In this document: positions 59,514-64,000 of the stretch, piece after piece | Layout of the letters: every line of letters begins with the position of its first letter | Numbering within the stretch: position 1 is the stretch's first letter | Origin: JADMJV01 sp964649085 | Lineage (GTDB): Bacteria; Vulcanimicrobiota; Xenobia; Xenobiales; JADMJV01 | Direction of reading: 5' to 3' | Length of the DNA stretch: 64,000 nt | NCBI GenBank assembly: GCA_964649085.1 | Contig: CAZYPN010000004.1 | Location: 1-64,000 of the forward strand | The notes under the pieces: model-generated | The model's input: the letters and a program-made list of their open reading frames with translations, nothing else | Told to the model about the DNA's origin: nothing | Databases searched by the model: none | Position numbers and translations under genes: made by a program

Positions 59514-61604
59514 TTACCCAGCCTTGCCGGCGAGGCGAGAAACTATGGTTTCCTGGATCGCTTTGGGCACTTCTTCGTAGCGAGCAAACTCCATGGAGTA
59601 GCTGCCACGACCTTGAGTGCGGGAGCGGAGCGAGGTCGAGTAGCCGAACATCTCGGCCAGCGGAACGACGGCATTGATGACCTGCGTTCCACCCGGACCT
59701 GGATCCATCCCTTCGATCTTGCCCCGACGGCTATTCAAGTCGCCGATAACGTCGCCCAGGTAGTCGTCGGGGACCACCACTTCGACTTTCATCATCGGTT
59801 CCTTCAAATAGCAGTCGTTGCATTTGAAGGCCTCCTTGATCGCCATGGAACCGGCGATCTTAAAGGCCATTTCGCTGGAGTCGACCGTGTGAAACGAACC
59901 GTCTACCAACTCAACTTTCACGTCTACCACGGGGTAGCCACCCAGAATGCCGGCCGAACATGCTTCCTCGGCCCCGTTTTTGACGGCCGGGATATACTCC
60001 TTCGGGATGGCACCACCCACGATTTTGCTTTCAAAAGCAAAACCCTGTCCGGCCTGCTGGGGGCTGACAACCAGCCATACGTGGCCGTATTGGCCGCGCC
60101 CGCCGGATTGTCGGACAAATTTGCCTTCCACCCGCACACTCTTGCGGATGGCTTCCTTGTAAGCCACCTGGGGTCGACCCACGTGGGCGTCGACGCTGAA
60201 CTCGCGCTTGAGACGGTCGACGATGATTTCCAGGTGCAGCTCACCCATGCCCGAAATCATGGTCTGCCCCGTTTCCTCGTTGCTGGAGGTGCGGAAGGTG
60301 GGGTCTTCGTCTGAAAGCTTGCTGAGTGCCACACCCAGTTTGTCCTGGTCGGCCTTGGTGGCGGGTTCAATGGCCACCGAGATGACCGGCTCGGGCACGA
60401 AGAGCGTTTCAAGCAGAATGCCGTTCTGTTCAACCGTCAGCGTGTCGCCCGTGGTTGCCCCTTTCAGGCCTACGACCGCTCCCAGATCGCCGGCTTTCAG
60501 TTCGCTTACGTCTTCGCGGTGGTCGGCGTGCATTTTGACCAGTCGACCGATGCGCTCGCGCTTGCGAGTTTTGGGGTTGAACACCACCGAGCCGGTCTGC
60601 AATGCTCCGCTGTACACTCGCACAAAGGCCAGTTTGCCGATAAAGGGGTCGGTGCTGATCTTGAATACCAGCGCACCCAGGGGCTCCTGGGCCGAGTGCT
60701 GACGCTCCAGAGGTTGGCCATTGTCGGGGTCGGTGCCGCGCACGGCGGGAATGTCCAGGGGGCTGGGCAGGTAGGCGCAGGCGGCGTCGAGCATGGGCTG
60801 CACCCCTTTGTTCTTGAAGGAACTGCCACACACCACCGGCACCAGTTGATTGCTGATGGTGCGCTGGCGCAGCCCCGCGCGAATTTCCTCTTCGCTGAGG
60901 GCCTGGCCCTCGAGGAACTTGAGGGTGAGTTCTTCAGTGGCCTCGGCTGCTGCCTCGACCATCCGTTCTCTCCACTCGGCCGCCTGGGATTTGAGATTCT
61001 CGGGAATTTCGCGGATCTCCATTTGAGACCCGCTATCGTCGAGGTAGACCACCGCCTTCTGGGTGACGAGATCAATGATGCCCGCGAAATCCGATTCTTC
61101 ACCGATGGGGATCTGCACCGGCACAGCATTGGAGCCCAGTCGGTCGCGCAGGCGGGCTACCACGTTGAAGAAATCGGCCCCGGTGCGATCCATCTTGTTG
61201 ATGTAGGCAATGCGAGGAACCTGGTAGCGATTGGCCTGTCGCCAGACCGTCTCCGACTGAGGCTGCACCCCGGCAACTGCGCAGAAAACGGCAACAACAC
61301 CATCGAGGACGCGCAGCGAACGCTCGACTTCCATTGTGAAGTCGACGTGGCCGGGCGTGTCGATGATGTTGATATGGAAGTCTTTCCAATGAGCCGCTGT
61401 TACGGCTGACTGGATCGTGATGCCGCGCTCTTTCTCCTGGATCATAAAATCCATGGTGGCAGCGCCCGCGTGAACTTCACCCACCTTGTGGATGCGCCCC
61501 GTGTAGAAAAGAATCCGCTCGGTCGTGGTGGTCTTGCCCGCGTCGATATGAGCAGCAATACCAATATTGCGGACGTTAGCTAGCTCATTTGACGGCTTGG
61601 ACAT
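59514..61604 (-). CDS. fusA: Elongation factor G
   Basis: 696 aa. NIGIAAHIDAGKTTTTERIL, DTPGHVDF, NKMDRTGADF and the domain IV and V segments (ESKIVGGAIPKEYIPAVKNG, RRGKIEGMDPG) are complete. It drives translocation. Standard str operon position. Confidence 0.99.
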   Translation of the reverse strand: MSKPSNELANVRNIGIAAHIDAGKTTTTERILFYTGRIHKVGEVHAGAATMDFMIQEKERGITIQSAVTAAHWKDFHINIIDTPGHVDFTMEVERSLRVLDGVVAVFCAVAGVQPQSETVWRQANRYQVPRIAYINKMDRTGADFFNVVARLRDRLGSNAVPVQIPIGEESDFAGIIDLVTQKAVVYLDDSGSQMEIREIPENLKSQAAEWRERMVEAAAEATEELTLKFLEGQALSEEEIRAGLRQRTISNQLVPVVCGSSFKNKGVQPMLDAACAYLPSPLDIPAVRGTDPDNGQPLERQHSAQEPLGALVFKISTDPFIGKLAFVRVYSGALQTGSVVFNPKTRKRERIGRLVKMHADHREDVSELKAGDLGAVVGLKGATTGDTLTVEQNGILLETLFVPEPVISVAIEPATKADQDKLGVALSKLSDEDPTFRTSSNEETGQTMISGMGELHLEIIVDRLKREFSVDAHVGRPQVAYKEAIRKSVRVEGKFVRQSGGRGQYGHVWLVVSPQQAGQGFAFESKIVGGAIPKEYIPAVKNGAEEACSAGILGGYPVVDVKVELVDGSFHTVDSSEMAFKIAGSMAIKEAFKCNDCYLKEPMMKVEVVVPDDYLGDVIGDLNSRRGKIEGMDPGPGGTQVINAVVPLAEMFGYSTSLRSRTQGRGSYSMEFARYEEVPKAIQETIVSRLAGKAG

Positions 61605-61683
61605 CGGTCACCCTTCCCTGAGATTCCAGGTAGATCCGGGTCAGGGGGGGTGACTGGGCTCCCCCAAGCCACCCCGCCGCCGG

Positions 61684-62154
61684 CTACCAGCGGTAGTGCG
61701 CGAAGGCCTTGTTGGCCTCTGCCATGCGGTGCGTATCTTCCTTCTTCTTGACGGCCGAACCCACACCCTGAGCGGCGTCGGCCAGCTCGGCAGCCAGCTT
61801 GTCCATCATGGCGCGGCCCGAACGCGAACGGGCCGAGTTGATCAGCCAACGCATCGACAGACTCAGGCGACGCTCGGGACGGATCTCGACGGGCACCTGG
61901 TAAGTGGCGCCACCGACGCGACGAGGGCGAACCTCGATCAGGGGCATCGTGTTGTCGAGCGCCTGCTGGAACACCGCGATGGGATCCTTGCCGGTGCGCT
62001 TGGAAACAACTTCCAGGCTACCGTAGATGATCTTTTCCGCGATCCCTTTCTTGCCCTTGATCATGACCATGTTCATGAACTTGCTCAAGTGCTTGCTGTT
62101 GTATTTCGGATCGCCGATGATTTCGCGGCGGGGTACAGGTCCTTTGCGCGGCAT
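61684..62154 (-). CDS. rpsG: 30S ribosomal protein S7
   Basis: 156 aa. MPRKGPVPRREIIGDPKYNS and RRVGGATYQVPVEIRPERR are typical. S7 starts head assembly. Near 61640-61680, GGGGGG/CCCCC blocks in the gap to fusA recall the repeats at 51780-51990. Confidence 0.98.
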   Translation of the reverse strand: MPRKGPVPRREIIGDPKYNSKHLSKFMNMVMIKGKKGIAEKIIYGSLEVVSKRTGKDPIAVFQQALDNTMPLIEVRPRRVGGATYQVPVEIRPERRLSLSMRWLINSARSRSGRAMMDKLAAELADAAQGVGSAVKKKEDTHRMAEANKAFAHYRW

Positions 62155-62170
62155 AATATACTCCTAAGTC

Positions 62171-62620
<450 letters not shown>

Positions 62621-62780
62621 AAAAAAACTCCCCTGTAATTCAGCTATGGAGGTTCCACGGAACCAGGATCTGAATCGCAGGCGAGCCGACGATGGGGGTA
62701 CTGTTGTAAGAAACCCCTTTCCTAATTCAGTGGGACAGCGAGGGCCCTGAACCTCAAGGCCCGTCGCAAAATGCTCGCGT

Positions 62781-62809
62781 ATACTAGCAAAGCCCCTTGC
62801 GGGTGTCAA
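62781..62809 (-). promoter_or_regulatory. Promoter of the str operon
   Basis: On the minus strand TTGACA (62804-62809), a 17-base spacer, and TAGTAT (62781-62786), followed by ACGCGAGCA as at tRNA-Trp. The leader to rpsL is about 154 bases. Confidence 0.9.
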
Positions 62810-62872
62810 CCCCATGGCTGCCGCGTTTTCCGTTCTACAGGGCTTCTTGTGTCAACTTGGAAGGGGATGGCC

Positions 62873-63970
62873 ATGAAAAAGATTGCCATTTGCACTGGTG
62901 GGGGTGATGCCCCTGGTCTGAATGCGGTGATTCGCGCCGCTGTGTTGAGCTGCCTGGAGAAGGGCTGGGAGATCTGGGGATTTCTCGACGGTATGCGCGG
63001 CTTCTTACGCCCCGAGGAATATCCCGACGGGGGAGTGGTGCCGTTGACCCGGGCATCGGTTCGAGGCATCACCCACCTGGGAGGGACCATTCTTGGCACC
63101 TCCAATCGCGATGATCCGACTCGCTACCCCGAGGTCCAGCCCGATGGCAGCGTTACCTACAGCGACATCAGTGAGCAGGTGGCCAGGCAGATCAAAGAAC
63201 AGGGTTTTGATGCCCTGATCTCGGTGGGCGGGGACGGTTCTATGAAGATCGCGGCTCGCCTGGCCGAGCACGGACTCAAAGTGGTGGGCGTGCCGAAAAC
63301 CATCGACAACGATCTGGCCCACACGGTGGCGACCTTCGGGTTTGATACAGCCGTTCAGTTCGCCTGCGACTGCGTGGATCGGCTGCACAGCACAGCGGCC
63401 AGTCATCAACGCGTTATGGTGGTCGAGGTCATGGGTCGCTATGCCGGTTGGATTGCCCTTCAGGCGGGGCTGGCCGGCACGGCTGACGTGATTTTGATGC
63501 CAGAGATTCCTTATCGACTGGATCGCGTGCTGGACAAAATTCGTCAGCGTCACAGCGGCCCGGGTGGACGCTTCACCCTGATCGTGGTTGCCGAGGGGGC
63601 CCATGAACTGGCAGGGCAACGTTCCGTGATCGAGACCCCCGTCGACAGCAATGAGCGCCTGGGAGGCGTGGCCGAGAAGTTGGCCCGCCAGATCAAGGAA
63701 GCCACCGGCATCGATTCCCGCCACGTGGTGCTCGGGCACCTTTTGCGCGGCGGCGAACCGACGGCCACCGATCGCAACCTGTCTTTGCGCTTCGGGGCCG
63801 CCGCTGTTCGGGCTCTGGCCGACGGCGTCCACGGCGTGATGGTCGCGCTCGATCCTCCCGAAGTTCGCTATGTTCCGCTGTCGCAGGTTGCCGGTCACGT
63901 CAAACTGGTGCCGCTCGATTGCGACATGGTGGCTACTTGCCGGTCGCTGGGGGTGTGTCTGGGAGACTGA
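62873..63970 (+). CDS. pfkA: 6-phosphofructokinase (mixed-substrate group type)
   Basis: 365 aa from ATG 62873, with AAGGGG 6 bases upstream; ATG 62867 is an alternative. CTGGGDAPGLNAVIRA, VGGDGSMKIA (Gly at the ATP/PPi-deciding position) and GVPKTIDNDL (Lys at 124 in common numbering) match the mixed-substrate family: the Gly suggests ATP as donor. It phosphorylates fructose 6-phosphate. It diverges from rpsL. Confidence 0.93.
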   Translation: MKKIAICTGGGDAPGLNAVIRAAVLSCLEKGWEIWGFLDGMRGFLRPEEYPDGGVVPLTRASVRGITHLGGTILGTSNRDDPTRYPEVQPDGSVTYSDISEQVARQIKEQGFDALISVGGDGSMKIAARLAEHGLKVVGVPKTIDNDLAHTVATFGFDTAVQFACDCVDRLHSTAASHQRVMVVEVMGRYAGWIALQAGLAGTADVILMPEIPYRLDRVLDKIRQRHSGPGGRFTLIVVAEGAHELAGQRSVIETPVDSNERLGGVAEKLARQIKEATGIDSRHVVLGHLLRGGEPTATDRNLSLRFGAAAVRALADGVHGVMVALDPPEVRYVPLSQVAGHVKLVPLDCDMVATCRSLGVCLGD

Positions 63971-64000
63971 GGTCGTCGGCCCAACCGATCCAGGTGTGAA

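Overview
This is bacterial DNA: it carries a bacterial-type ribosomal protein/translation cluster, Shine-Dalgarno sites such as AAGGAGG, and sigma70-like promoters. It is GC-rich with densely packed, often overlapping genes. The phylum cannot be fixed by eye. A lysine-acetyltransferase-like AblB, a cyanobacterial-style RNase II, a split S10 operon, EF-hand exoproteins and a membrane Ser/Thr kinase within a pseudopilin operon suggest a deep-branching, little-cultured lineage. One 100-base N run (4250-4349) marks a scaffold gap inside a tandem repeat.

Layout. (1) 1-10.7 kb: accessory chromosome with an acidic low-complexity protein, a B12-binding radical SAM enzyme, an unrecognised 418-aa protein, a 76-bp tandem repeat array, an EF-hand protein, and a five-gene overlapping operon (ablB, an amino-acid substrate-binding/permease fusion, its ATPase, two small exported proteins). 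(2) 10.78-26.40 kb: a 15.6-kb integrated element flanked by 46-bp direct repeats that duplicate the 3' part of a tRNA-Trp gene. It has a tyrosine integrase at one end, an excisionase-like protein, a CHC2/Toprim/DUF3987-like primase-helicase, a divergent pair of XRE regulators around an operator region, a second tyrosine recombinase, a Mu gpI-like protein, a stand-alone M41 (FtsH-type) peptidase, many unrecognised small proteins, and a non-coding end rich in iteron-like repeats. It looks like a phage-satellite-like or other integrative element that can replicate on its own; no capsid, portal, large terminase or relaxase is visible. (3) 26.4-40.96 kb: tRNA-Trp, an RNase II-family nuclease, an inositol-monophosphatase-family enzyme, a type IV pilus/type II secretion-like operon ending in a membrane Ser/Thr kinase, guaA, tyrS, a secreted EF-hand-like protein and an F420/FMN-type monooxygenase. 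(4) 40.96-62.6 kb, minus strand: a fused EcfA-EcfA' ATPase, then (read right to left) the str operon (rpsL-rpsG-fusA-tuf), rpsJ, a small hypothetical gene, and the S10/spc/alpha run from rplC to rplQ including secY, adk, map, infA and rpoA. rplX (L24), rpsN (S14) and rpmD (L30) are missing from their usual places. (5) 62.9-64 kb: a 6-phosphofructokinase diverging from rpsL.

How parts work together. Three good sigma70-like promoters (TTGACA/TTGACG, 17-base spacer, near-consensus -10) drive rpsL, rplC and tRNA-Trp. The rpsL and tRNA-Trp promoters share the sequence just after the -10, which suggests common growth-rate control. The element has separated tRNA-Trp from its own terminator, which now lies 15.6 kb away beside the other att copy; the att duplication keeps the tRNA intact. 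The most interesting part of the window is this element, especially its repeat-rich end: TGAGGG iteron-like copies there match, in inverted form, copies inside the 3' end of its primase gene.
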